The position numbers and the translations under genes were made by a program. From NCBI RefSeq assembly GCF_002355435.1, contig NZ_AP017313.1, positions 4,464,001-4,528,000 on the forward strand: 64,000 nucleotides of DNA, given 5' to 3'. The notes under the pieces were generated by a model. It was not told the origin of the DNA and made no database searches. It worked only from the letters and a program-made list of their open reading frames with translations. The first letter of the stretch is position 1, and the number at the start of each line of letters is the position of its first letter. This DNA is from Mucilaginibacter gotjawali. Lineage in GTDB: Bacteria > Bacteroidota > Bacteroidia > Sphingobacteriales > Sphingobacteriaceae. Shown piece by piece: positions 1-7,329 of this stretch.

Positions 1-336
1 ATTTCGCCTGCCGTTATTCGCAAAATTGGTTTGCCTGCATTTTCTCAGCTCACTATCCGTGCCGTTGATTTTCAGTCGGCGAAATGGGCGATGGAAAAGG
101 GCCTTTACAATGAAGTCTATCCTGATATTACGGCCCTGGACGATGCGATTGTTGCATTAACTGAAAAACTGGCCGCTTACCACCCTGAAGCGCTTAATGG
201 TTTAAAAGAAATTTTGTGGGAAGGTACTGCCGACTGGGACGAGCTACTTAACCACCGGGCGGCCATCAGCGGCGCACTGGTATTGTCAGAATTTACGCAG
301 CAGGCACTGAAGGGATTTTTAGGCGGAAAAAGATAA
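1..336 (+). CDS. Enoyl-CoA hydratase/isomerase family protein, 3' part only
   Basis: The reading frame is open from the first base of the window, so this is the last 111 codons of a gene that begins upstream. The visible part fits the C-terminal region of crotonase-fold enzymes, which hydrate or isomerise enoyl-CoA thioesters in fatty-acid or amino-acid breakdown: a stretch about ibis the segment GLYNEVYP (the usual G-L-V-x-x-V turn), followed by a helical tail. The catalytic glutamates and the oxyanion hole lie upstream and cannot be checked, so the substrate is unknown. The TTG at 31 is not the real start. The gene ends without a strong terminator. Confidence 0.75.
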   Translation: MSPAVIRKIGLPAFSQLTIRAVDFQSAKWAMEKGLYNEVYPDITALDDAIVALTEKLAAYHPEALNGLKEILWEGTADWDELLNHRAAISGALVLSEFTQQALKGFLGGKR

Positions 337-530
337 AACAAGACCTGTTTTTTTATCTTTTCAACCAATTGCCTGATTACACTTCATGTTAAAAACGATA
401 AATATTTTATCAGTTGCTTAAACAACTTTAACTTCCAAAACCCGTATAAAGCAGACGATCAATTGTATTTTTTTACAATTAATTATTTGTATAAGTATTG
501 CTTATTGTTAAAGTTTAAATAGCTTTACGA

Positions 531-538
531 TAGGTTTG
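531..538 (+). promoter_or_regulatory. Candidate Bacteroidota -7 box upstream of the MutS-like gene
   Basis: TAGGTTTG matches the Bacteroidota -7 consensus TAnnTTTG exactly and lies 38 bases before the ATG at 577. A TTG at 505-507 is the nearest -33-like element, but its spacing is a little long. The call rests on the motif only. Confidence 0.35.
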
Positions 539-576
539 AAAAAAAATTATTTACCTTTTACTGATATATTTTCCCT

Positions 577-2259
577 ATGTTTTATTGGTTATTTACCGTA
601 GTAGTTTTAGTATGTATACTGGTAGTTTTTTACGTTTACAATTATTACGCTGAACGCAGAACAACAGAAAGAAATCTGGAAAGAATAAAAAACAAATGGG
701 GCCGCCCGGTAAATTCACGTCGTAATTTCAAACTCATTGCTGCCTATTTAAATGGTATTGATGACCCGGCAAGGGTTTCAATGCCGATTGCTGATGACCT
801 TGACCTGAACAACGTTTTTAACTTTATTGACCGGACAAACTCAAAACCCGGAAAACAGTACCTCTACAAAAAGCTGTTTACTCCTGAAACATCATTTGAG
901 GACCTTTTAAAATTCGACCGTAAAATTGAAACGCTTAATATACTACGCCCCGACCTTGAAAGAATTGAACTTGATATTTCAAAGCTTAACAGTACTGATG
1001 CTTATTACCTGGCAGAATTATTTTTAAAAGAACATGAATTTTTACTGGTTCCATTAATGAGCCTTTATATCAGGATCTCGGGCATTGCCATAATCGGCTT
1101 ACTGGTATCCTTGTTTATTGTGCCCAACCCTATCAGTTTCGTGGTGTTGCTGGTATTGATTCTCGGCAACATTGCCCTCCATTTCGGCACCCGGAATAAA
1201 ATATCATCCTACACCCGGTCGTTGCCACAGTTGATGATCCTGCATAGCGTTGCCCGTAAATTATTAAAAACGGTAAAATTTGAACAGGATGAACTTACTA
1301 AACAAAGCCTGAATAATTTGTCCGGGCTTAACCGCTCCTTACGTCTTGTAAATTTTGAAAGCAAAATAGCCGGCAACCCTGAAAACTTAAGCTATGCCAT
1401 TTATAAGCTATTTAAAGTGACATTTTTGCTGGAACCATTGATGTTCATCACATCGGTAAAACGCATAAACAAATACCGCTCTGATATCGAAGTACTGTAT
1501 AAATATGTGGCAGAGATCGACGCGCTTATCGCGATCCTGTCGGTTAGAGCAGGTTTACCGCATTACAGCAAACCTGTTTTTTATACTGATAACCTTCGGA
1601 TGGACCTTACCGATATGTTCCACCCGCTGATCTATAACTGCGTGCCCAACTCTATCCACACCCGTACAGATGAAGGGGTGTTGATCACCGGCTCCAATAT
1701 GTCCGGCAAAACCACTTTTATCCGGTCTATTGCCTTAAATACTTTGTTGGCGCAAACCATTTATACCACCTGCACAACTGAATATAAAGCGCCCTTGCTT
1801 AAAATTCAGACCAGCATACGGACCACTGACGACCTGGGCGAAAATAAGAGTTATTTCCAGGCTGAAGCTTTATCTATTCTTGATATCATCAACCAGAGCG
1901 GCGGCGACGAGCCAGTTAAAAGCCTGGTTATTATTGATGAGATCTTCCGTGGCACCAATACCATTGAGCGTATCGCGGCAGCAAAATCAGTGCTTACTTA
2001 CCTCACGGATAATAAAAACTTTGTATTTGTATCCACCCATGACCTTGAGCTTGCCGAATTACTCGACAATGATTATGCGGTTTATTCTTTCGAGGAATCG
2101 GTAAACGATACCCGCCTGGTATTTGATTACAAAATGAAGACCGGCGTATTGAAAAACAAAAATGGCATCGCCATTTTGGAAACCATCGGCTACCCTGAAT
2201 CGGTGGTGGAGGATGCTTATATCGTGAGTGAGGAGTTGAAACGGAAATATTCGATGTGA
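577..2259 (+). CDS. Membrane-anchored MutS-family ATPase
   Basis: This 560-residue protein carries the MutS C-terminal ATPase: a Walker A loop GSNMSGKTT at about residues 371-379, a Walker B segment LVIIDEIFRGTN at about 449-460 and a following STHDLELAEL motif near 485. Upstream of it is a MutS core-like helical region. Unlike MutS1 there is no mismatch-reading N-terminal domain. Instead there is a hydrophobic segment at residues 4-22 and two more at about 155-200, so the protein is probably anchored in the inner membrane. MutS-like proteins of this shape are common in Bacteroidota and their role is not established. Classical mismatch repair should not be assumed. The gene is alone, convergent with the CbpM-like gene, and ends before a strong hairpin. 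Confidence 0.85.
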   Translation: MFYWLFTVVVLVCILVVFYVYNYYAERRTTERNLERIKNKWGRPVNSRRNFKLIAAYLNGIDDPARVSMPIADDLDLNNVFNFIDRTNSKPGKQYLYKKLFTPETSFEDLLKFDRKIETLNILRPDLERIELDISKLNSTDAYYLAELFLKEHEFLLVPLMSLYIRISGIAIIGLLVSLFIVPNPISFVVLLVLILGNIALHFGTRNKISSYTRSLPQLMILHSVARKLLKTVKFEQDELTKQSLNNLSGLNRSLRLVNFESKIAGNPENLSYAIYKLFKVTFLLEPLMFITSVKRINKYRSDIEVLYKYVAEIDALIAILSVRAGLPHYSKPVFYTDNLRMDLTDMFHPLIYNCVPNSIHTRTDEGVLITGSNMSGKTTFIRSIALNTLLAQTIYTTCTTEYKAPLLKIQTSIRTTDDLGENKSYFQAEALSILDIINQSGGDEPVKSLVIIDEIFRGTNTIERIAAAKSVLTYLTDNKNFVFVSTHDLELAELLDNDYAVYSFEESVNDTRLVFDYKMKTGVLKNKNGIAILETIGYPESVVEDAYIVSEELKRKYSM

Positions 2260-2273
2260 GTACGGCTCGTTGA

Positions 2274-2306
2274 AGACTTACGAAGTTTTAAAAACTTCGT
2301 AAGTCT
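2274..2306. terminator. Bidirectional hairpin terminator between convergent genes
   Basis: A perfect 15-bp stem (AGACTTACGAAGTTT at 2274-2288 with its complement at 2292-2306) with a 3-base loop sits 14 bases after the MutS-like stop codon and 8 bases from the end of the CbpM-like gene. It probably ends both transcripts, although there is no long T tract. Confidence 0.65.
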
Positions 2307-2313
2307 GATCAGA

Positions 2314-2607
2314 TCAGAAATTTACCCGATTCCTCAGCACCCGAATTTCTTCCTGCATTTGTTCAACGCGTTCCAGTAAATGGCTAATGGCTTCAATGCC
2401 GGCAACATTAATCTCCAGTTCGTGGTGCATCCTGATCATTTTTTCCAGCCTTTGCAGGTCGCTTTCAGGGATATAGGGCGTTTGGTCAACAACTTCCAGG
2501 TGAAGCAATCCAGCCTCGCTTAAAGAGTTGATAAAAGTATATTCAACTTCGTGATAAGTACAAATGGTTGTTATTGCTATTAAATTTTCCATCTCTTTCT
2601 GGTTCAT
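2314..2607 (-). CDS. CbpM-like chaperone modulator
   Basis: This 97-residue helical protein resembles CbpM, the small MerR-fold modulator that binds the J-domain of CbpA and tunes its co-chaperone and DNA-binding activity. The sequence shows an N-terminal helix-turn-helix-like part (YHEVEYTFINSLSEAGLL, about 18-35), a middle part with IPESDLQRLEKMIRMHHEL, and a C-terminal coiled coil (LLERVEQMQEEIRVLRNRV). It lies directly downstream of a DnaJ/CbpA-type gene on the same strand, which is the usual pairing and the main support for the call. The 68-base gap between the two is filled with tandem words rather than a terminator, so co-transcription is likely. Confidence 0.8.
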   Translation of the reverse strand: MNQKEMENLIAITTICTYHEVEYTFINSLSEAGLLHLEVVDQTPYIPESDLQRLEKMIRMHHELEINVAGIEAISHLLERVEQMQEEIRVLRNRVNF

Positions 2608-2692
2608 TGGTTCAATGGTTCATTAGTTCATTGGTCCTATCGAAGGGCTTTCGGACTTTACTGACTTTACTGACTCTACTGACTATCTCTTA
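2608..2692. repeat. Two short tandem word arrays between cbpA-like and cbpM-like genes
   Basis: At 2608-2636 the word GTTCATTG recurs with a period of 8 and small changes. At 2657-2685 the word TTTACTGAC recurs three times with a period of 9, the last copy running into the end of the DnaJ-type gene. No CRISPR-like spacers are present. The same kind of array occurs in many gaps in this window. Confidence 0.7.
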
Positions 2693-3596
2693 TCTCCTCA
2701 AATAACTTCTTCTGCTTATCGGTAAGGTTCGCGGGGATCTGGATGTCGTAGGTAACAAACAAATCACCGAATTCGCTTTCCTTTTTATAAACCGGCATTC
2801 CTTTGCCTTTCAGCTTAACCTTTGTGCCGTTCTGGGTTTCGGGTTTTACTTTTATTTTCACTTTGCCGCTCAGGGTATCAATGGTTACTTCGCCACCAAG
2901 CACTGCGGTAAAAAGGTCGAGTTTAGTGGTGGCATACAGATCATTGCCAATTCGTTTAAATTGCGGATCATCTTCTATTGAAAAAGTAATAAACAGATCG
3001 CCGGCCGGGCCGCCATTTACACCCGGGCCGCCGTGCCCGGCAATTTTAATGATCTGCCCGTTTTCAATCCCCGCCGGGATCGTTATCCTGATGTTTTTAC
3101 CGTTAACCGTTAGGGTTTGTTTATGGGTTTCGGCAACGTCCTTTAGGCTTAAACCAAGCGATGCATTAAAGTCTTGCCCGCGAAACTTAGACTGCCTGCT
3201 CCCGCCTGCCGATCTTGCTCCCTGCCCGAACATAGATTGAAAAAAATCGGAAAAATCTTCACTTCCAAAACCTTCAGTACCAAATCCTTCAAAGCTTGAG
3301 CCCTGCCCCCCTGTATAAGCGCCTTGCTGGCGGCTGCGCTGCTGCTGTTCATACCTTTCGTGTTCCTCGCCATGCTGCCAGTTTTCGCCGTATTTATCAT
3401 ATTTTTTCCTTTTTTCAGGATCGCTCAGCACCTCGTTGGCTTCGTTCAGTTGCTGAAATTTTTTGTTTGCTTCAGCATCGTTAGGATTTAAGTCGGGATG
3501 ATATTTTCGTGCGAGCTTTCGGTAAGCATTTTTAATATCCTTATCAGTTGCATTTTTAGCAATACCCAATACCTGGTAATAATCAATAAATGCCAT
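2676..3596 (-). CDS. DnaJ/CbpA-type co-chaperone (class B J-protein)
   Basis: The 306-residue product has an N-terminal J-domain (about 4-70) with the HPD triad at residues 33-35, which stimulates Hsp70 (DnaK) ATPase activity. A G/Q/S/F-rich linker follows (about 75-140), then two DnaJ C-terminal substrate-binding domains (about 143-300) with the usual GGPAGDLFITF segment. The four CxxCxGxG zinc repeats of true DnaJ are absent, so this is a CbpA-like class B protein acting in the cytoplasm on unfolded proteins or curved DNA. The CbpM-like modulator gene follows on the same strand, as in E. coli cbpAM. The start at 3596 gives a standard MxxxDYYxxLG opening. Confidence 0.9.
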   Translation of the reverse strand: MAFIDYYQVLGIAKNATDKDIKNAYRKLARKYHPDLNPNDAEANKKFQQLNEANEVLSDPEKRKKYDKYGENWQHGEEHERYEQQQRSRQQGAYTGGQGSSFEGFGTEGFGSEDFSDFFQSMFGQGARSAGGSRQSKFRGQDFNASLGLSLKDVAETHKQTLTVNGKNIRITIPAGIENGQIIKIAGHGGPGVNGGPAGDLFITFSIEDDPQFKRIGNDLYATTKLDLFTAVLGGEVTIDTLSGKVKIKVKPETQNGTKVKLKGKGMPVYKKESEFGDLFVTYDIQIPANLTDKQKKLFEEIRDSQ

Positions 3597-3956
3597 AGTT
3601 GAAGGTTGTATAAAATATTTTTACAGATAATGTTAAACAGCATTTTTAGTTTGACCGATTTGCGACAGTTTAAACGTCAGGATCAATCTTTTAGACTTAT
3701 AAAAACTTCTTCCTTTCAAAAATATAAAGAGCAATTGTATTATTCAGCTATTACCGGTTATTTATTTTGTTTCTTGATAAAAAGGATTTTTTAACTTTAC
3801 GATGAACTTTGTGAGGTCTTTTTTCGTTTGTTTAAATATGCTACGCTTTTTTATAGATAGTCTTATATTTTTAAGCCAAAACTATAATCATCATACAAAA
3901 GCTATTTATCTTAATTGTTCATTAAAATAATAAACTGCCAAAAATCCGGCAAATAA
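3597..3956. other. Divergent intergenic region, no gene seen
   Basis: These 360 AT-rich bases separate the divergent DnaJ-type and histidine-kinase genes and must hold both promoters. I find no exact TAnnTTTG box that I would place with confidence, no long hairpin and no convincing small gene. Confidence 0.5.
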
Positions 3957-5132
3957 ATGATTTCAGCACCAATTCCTAAAAATGAGAGCAAGAGGCTTCA
4001 GGACCTGCACCAAAGTGGTTTATTGGATACACCGCAGGAAGCCGAATTTGACGAGATCGTAAAACTTGCCTCCATATTGTGCAATATGCCTATTTCGTTA
4101 ATTAGTCTTGTCGATTCAAACCGCCAATGGTTTAAGGCCCGGGTCGGACTTGATGTAAGCGAAACCACCCGGGATATTTCTTTTTGCAGCCATGCCATTT
4201 TGCAGGAGGGCCTTTTTGAAGTGCCTGATACCTTGGAAGACTTGCGCTTTAAAGATAATCCACTGGTAACCAATAACCCGGAAATCCGTTTTTATGCCGG
4301 GATGCCGCTGGTAACCAGCGGAGGGTACCGCCTGGGCACCCTCTGTGTAATTGACCGGAGTCCGGGCCGCTTAACTGAAAAACAAAGGTTTGGTTTAAAA
4401 GTACTCGCCAATAATGTAATAAAAATTACCGAACTGAGGATAAAAAACAAGGAGCTTTATTACCTCACCGAAAACCAAAAAAGAATAATTTCCATACTCG
4501 CACATGACGTCAGAACGCCCTTATCGTCTATTAAAAATATCATCGAACTTAAACAAACCAATATTATTGATACATTAGATGCTGCCGAAATGATGGAGAT
4601 GGTAAGTGGCCAATTAACCAACACTATCGAAATGGTTGAAAACATTGTAAGCTGGGGGCAGCAGCAATTACAGTTTGGTAGTTTACAATTAAAGGATTTT
4701 GATTTTTATAAGCTGGTAAAACGGGTTTTTGGCACCGAATCATTAAAAAGCAAGGCAAAAAACAATAAACTGATCAATAGTATACCAAGGCAAACCATCA
4801 TCCATTCTGACGAAAGAGCTTTGGAATTCATTTTACGAAACCTGATAAGCAACGCCAATAAATTCACCGCCAACGGAAACATTACGGTTGAAATGCAGCC
4901 AAAGGGATTAAAAACGCTGTTTACCATAACTGATACCGGTGTGGGGATGTCGCCTGAAAAGGCTGTTGAGTTGCTTGAAAATAATTCCTTTAGATCAACT
5001 TTAGGTACCCATAAAGAAAAAGGCAGCGGCTTGGGTCTTATGCTGGTAAAAGAGTTTATTGAACGGCTTGATGGTAAAATCACTGTTGAAAGCGAAATTG
5101 ATAAAGGCACGAGTTTCAAAATTATTATATAA
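3957..5132 (+). CDS. GAF-domain sensor histidine kinase
   Basis: The 391-residue protein has no membrane segment. An N-terminal GAF-type sensor domain (about 20-160, with FCSHAIL and the GMPLVTSGGYRLGTLCVID strand pair) is followed by a HisKA dimerisation helix whose phospho-accepting histidine is in LAHDVRTPL at about residue 182. The HATPase_c domain has an N box (LRNLISNANKFT), a G1 box (DTGVGM) and a G2 box (GSGLGLMLV). It should autophosphorylate in response to a cytoplasmic signal and pass phosphate to a separate regulator, which is not encoded next to it. The stop codon overlaps the start of the cupin gene (TAATG), so the two are translationally coupled. The ligand of the GAF domain cannot be told from the sequence. 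Confidence 0.9.
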   Translation: MISAPIPKNESKRLQDLHQSGLLDTPQEAEFDEIVKLASILCNMPISLISLVDSNRQWFKARVGLDVSETTRDISFCSHAILQEGLFEVPDTLEDLRFKDNPLVTNNPEIRFYAGMPLVTSGGYRLGTLCVIDRSPGRLTEKQRFGLKVLANNVIKITELRIKNKELYYLTENQKRIISILAHDVRTPLSSIKNIIELKQTNIIDTLDAAEMMEMVSGQLTNTIEMVENIVSWGQQQLQFGSLQLKDFDFYKLVKRVFGTESLKSKAKNNKLINSIPRQTIIHSDERALEFILRNLISNANKFTANGNITVEMQPKGLKTLFTITDTGVGMSPEKAVELLENNSFRSTLGTHKEKGSGLGLMLVKEFIERLDGKITVESEIDKGTSFKIII

Positions 5133-5467
5133 TGGAAGAATCCATATTTCAAAAATTTTCTTCAATCGATACCAAAGAAATTGCCCCGGGCTTTTTCTCT
5201 AAACTGATCCATACTTCCACCAACACCATCAATTTTATTGAGGTAAAGGCAGGCTGTTCTATACCGCGGCACAGGCACATTCATGAGCAATGCTCCTTCT
5301 CGGTTGAAGGCAAGTTTGAGATGACCGTTAACGATATTCCCCAAATATTAGATCCGGGCTTATTTGCTATCATACCATCAAATGCATGGCATAGCGGCAT
5401 CGCCATCACCGATTGTAAACTGATAGACATTTTCAGCCCGGTAAGGGAAGACTACCGGGCACTTTAA
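5132..5467 (+). CDS. Cupin-domain protein
   Basis: A 111-residue single-domain cupin. The metal-binding motif is visible as PRHRHIHEQ (His47, His49, His51 and nearby Glu52), followed by FSVEGKFEMTV, and the second cupin motif contains PSNAWHSG. Such proteins are small beta-barrel enzymes or sensors binding a divalent metal. The reaction is not predictable here. The ATG overlaps the stop codon of the preceding GAF histidine kinase by one base, so it is made together with the kinase and may supply or sense a ligand in the same pathway (inference). Its terminator has been split by a small insertion just downstream. Confidence 0.85.
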   Translation: MEESIFQKFSSIDTKEIAPGFFSKLIHTSTNTINFIEVKAGCSIPRHRHIHEQCSFSVEGKFEMTVNDIPQILDPGLFAIIPSNAWHSGIAITDCKLIDIFSPVREDYRAL

Positions 5468-5491
5468 TCAACAAAAAGCCCCGGTAAATCC

Positions 5492-5672
5492 GAGGGCACT
5501 GAAAAAGTGACTATTTATCAAAAGAGGCTGTTTTCATTATTGAAAACAGCCTCTTTTTCTTTGACTTGTTCGGGTAGGTGGTGGAACTCACTTTCGTGCA
5601 GACGATTCTCAGAGCCTCCATTTTACTTGTAAAACTACCTATTTAACTTTAAAGGACTTTTTCAGTGCCCTC
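5492..5672. mobile_element. MITE-like insertion, 181 bp, with 17-bp terminal inverted repeats and 8-bp target duplication
   Basis: The ends are perfect 17-bp inverted repeats (GAGGGCACTGAAAAAGT at 5492-5508 and its complement at 5656-5672). The element is flanked by the direct repeat GTAAATCC (5484-5491 and 5673-5680); the duplication can be read as 9 bp if one G is shared. There is no transposase. Inside is a strong 15-bp hairpin at 5521-5556 with a T tract. The minus strand can be read as a short frame ending before that hairpin, which might be the tail of a parent transposase. The family of the parent element cannot be named from this window; its ends differ from those of the IS4 element at 57 kb. 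Confidence 0.8.
5521..5560. terminator. Strong hairpin with T tract inside the MITE-like element
   Basis: A perfect 15-bp stem (AAAGAGGCTGTTTTC at 5521-5535, complement at 5542-5556) with a 6-base loop is followed by T-rich sequence. It may stand in for the split terminator of the cupin gene. Confidence 0.7.
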
Positions 5673-5694
5673 GTAAATCCGGGGCTTTTCTTTT

Positions 5695-5841
5695 CTAACG
5701 ATGTTCATCTTTATGAGCTGAATGATGATAGTGATGATGACGGCGGTTGTGCTTATGGTGAATAGGGTGATCCTGGGCCATTGCGCCGCTAAATGTTCCG
5801 ATAGTCAGTATTCCAACTAAAAGTGCTTTTATGTATTTCAT
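5695..5841 (-). CDS. Small His-rich exported protein
   Basis: A 48-residue frame with a clear signal peptide (hydrophobic core KALLVGILTIGTFSGAMA, cleavage expected after AMA-Q). The mature part of about 26 residues is dominated by histidine with arginine and lysine (HHKHNRRHHHYHH). It might bind metal in the periplasm, but no family is recognised. It is convergent with the cupin gene and would share the terminator now broken by the MITE-like element. An A-rich leader precedes the ATG, as usual in Bacteroidota. A similar lipoprotein-type small gene lies at 20979-21116. Confidence 0.6.
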   Translation of the reverse strand: MKYIKALLVGILTIGTFSGAMAQDHPIHHKHNRRHHHYHHSAHKDEHR

Positions 5842-6035
5842 AATCTTTTCTACTAATGAGTTTATTTTTTTTCTTACAAATTAAACCGCAATTTATTTCA
5901 AAGGTTTAAGCCGGCGGTATAATGAAATATAATTGTAACACGAAGCAACTTTAGTGAAAAAATTAGCGGTGGCAGGCTATCAAATTTTTGTTCTCAGCTG
6001 CAAAAAGTTTAGGTTTGTCGTTTTCAAAATACTTT

Positions 6036-6545
6036 ATGCCAGTAATAAAAGCCCTTGTAAGCGACGTTCCGGAACTTAACATTTTAGTAAACAGCGCCTA
6101 TCGCGGCGAAACCTCCAAAAAAGGCTGGACCACCGAAGCCAATTTGCTTGAAGGGCTACGGATTGACGAGGCGACCCTCTACGGTTATTTTGAAGATCCG
6201 GATATTATTATTTTAAAAAATACAGGCGATAACGGATCAATTACGGGTTGCGTTTACCTTGAAAAACGTTCACCCAAATTATATGTAGGCATGTTTAGCG
6301 TTTCGCCATTACTGCAGGCAAAAGGCATAGGGCGGCAATTACTGATTGCGGCTGAAGAATACGCCCGGCAGTTGGATTGCCATACCTTAACCATGACGGT
6401 GATCAGCATACGGCACGAACTTATCGCCTGGTACCAGCGCCGGGGCTATCAACCTAACGGAGAAGTGCTTCCTTTTCATCACGATAAAAAATTCGGAAAT
6501 CCAAAACAGCCCATTGAGCTGATCGTTATGGAAAAAAACATCTGA
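6036..6545 (+). CDS. GNAT-family N-acetyltransferase
   Basis: The ATG at 6036 gives 169 residues and is preferred over the in-frame TTG at 5988, because the fold starts at MPVIKALVSDVPEL. The acetyl-CoA pyrophosphate loop is visible as QAKGIGRQLL (motif A), preceded by the strand LYVGMFSVSP. The C-terminal HELIAWYQRRGYQPNGE is the usual Y-x-x-x-G-F/Y segment of GNAT enzymes. It should transfer an acetyl group to an amine. The substrate is unknown. It stands alone, with 96 bases before the next gene. Confidence 0.85.
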   Translation: MPVIKALVSDVPELNILVNSAYRGETSKKGWTTEANLLEGLRIDEATLYGYFEDPDIIILKNTGDNGSITGCVYLEKRSPKLYVGMFSVSPLLQAKGIGRQLLIAAEEYARQLDCHTLTMTVISIRHELIAWYQRRGYQPNGEVLPFHHDKKFGNPKQPIELIVMEKNI

Positions 6546-6641
6546 AACATTCATTTTTCTTTAAAAAAAGCCATTCAGGGTGCAACTTTCCAAAAGTTTT
6601 GGCGTCTCATAAAACAGATGATACAAAAACTTTTTATTTAG

Positions 6642-7001
6642 ATGGAAGAAATTCATCCGCAATTAAAAGCGTTCATTGTTGATTACTGTTCCCGGTATAA
6701 GATCAGGGAAGTTGACCCCTGTGCGTTGAACCTCGATACCAGTATCGACCTCGACCTGGATATCGTTGATATAGAGATTGATCTGTTCATTGCTGAATTT
6801 GCAGAGACCTTCCGTGTGGACCAATCTAAATTCAGCTGGTATAAGTATGGTTACCCCACTGGGTCGGCAAGTGTAAAGGTCTTAAAAACCGTTTTTGGGT
6901 ATAAGTCACCTTGGGTAAACCGTTTGTCCAACAGGCTCTATAAGCCAAAGTTCAGGGTGAGCAACCTGCAGGATGCTGTACGAACCGGGAAATTGTTATA
7001 G
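6642..7001 (+). CDS. DUF1493-family protein (acyl-carrier-like fold)
   Basis: The 119-residue sequence fits DUF1493, a small family distantly related to acyl carrier proteins. The N-terminal part has an acidic helix (DTSIDLDLDIVDIEIDLFIAEF) where a carrier protein would have its DSL serine. Here the serine is in TSIDLDLD rather than DSL, so 4'-phosphopantetheine loading is doubtful. The C-terminal half (KYGYPTGSASVKVL) is typical of the DUF. Function is not known. It is directly followed by a long imperfect stem-loop and a T tract, suggesting it is the last gene of its transcript. Confidence 0.65.
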   Translation: MEEIHPQLKAFIVDYCSRYKIREVDPCALNLDTSIDLDLDIVDIEIDLFIAEFAETFRVDQSKFSWYKYGYPTGSASVKVLKTVFGYKSPWVNRLSNRLYKPKFRVSNLQDAVRTGKLL

Positions 7002-7003
7002 AA

Positions 7004-7115
7004 GCCATTGCGGGTTACAAGCATCTCCTGCTTTTGAGCAATAAATGTGTGGTCAGCTTGCAACGGTCCGGCATTTAAAGGGAGAAAGCTGGTAGCCCGC
7101 AATGGCGTTTTTTTT
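7004..7115 (+). ncRNA. Structured 3' element or small RNA ending in an intrinsic terminator
   Basis: A 15-bp outer stem (GCCATTGCGGGTTAC at 7004-7018 with 7092-7106, one G-U pair) encloses a 73-base apical region and is followed by eight Ts (7108-7115). Inside, 7019-7022 pairs with 7030-7033, and CAGCTT at 7054-7059 pairs with AAGCTG at 7086-7091, which stacks directly on the outer stem. This is a branched structure, larger than a normal terminator. It may be a 3'-UTR structure or an independent small RNA. No Rfam family is recognised. Confidence 0.45.
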
Positions 7116-7329
7116 CAATCCATAACGAAAATCCAGTTGTTTTATGATAAGGTAAAAGAGAAATAGCCTACTTTTATCATTCAAACCAATGATTAGAACC
7201 AGGAGTCAGGAATCAGGGGCCACGAGTTTAGAAATAAAGCGGAAACGGATTCATTCCGGCTCCGGTTTCCGAAAAATCTTACCAGGGTATTTTCCCCTAC
7301 CCTGGTTCCTGACGCTAAAAAATAAAAGT

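Larger units (their letters stand above)
5473..5690. terminator. Intrinsic terminator interrupted by an insertion
   Basis: Joining 5473-5491 to 5681-5690 rebuilds a perfect 11-bp stem (AAAAGCCCCGG, loop TAAAT, CCGGGGCTTTT) followed by T-rich sequence. It would have served both the cupin gene and the convergent His-rich peptide gene. It is now split by the 181-bp element at 5492-5672. Confidence 0.75.

Noticed and set aside
3606..3794. Plus-strand frame of 62 codons before the histidine kinase
   Set aside because: Starts with a non-ATG codon, has low-complexity composition and no signal or domain.
7004..7115. SRP (4.5S) RNA
   Set aside because: GGTCAG and TCCGG resemble parts of domain IV, but the conserved apical loop and the 3' AGCAGCC side are missing and the stems do not fit.
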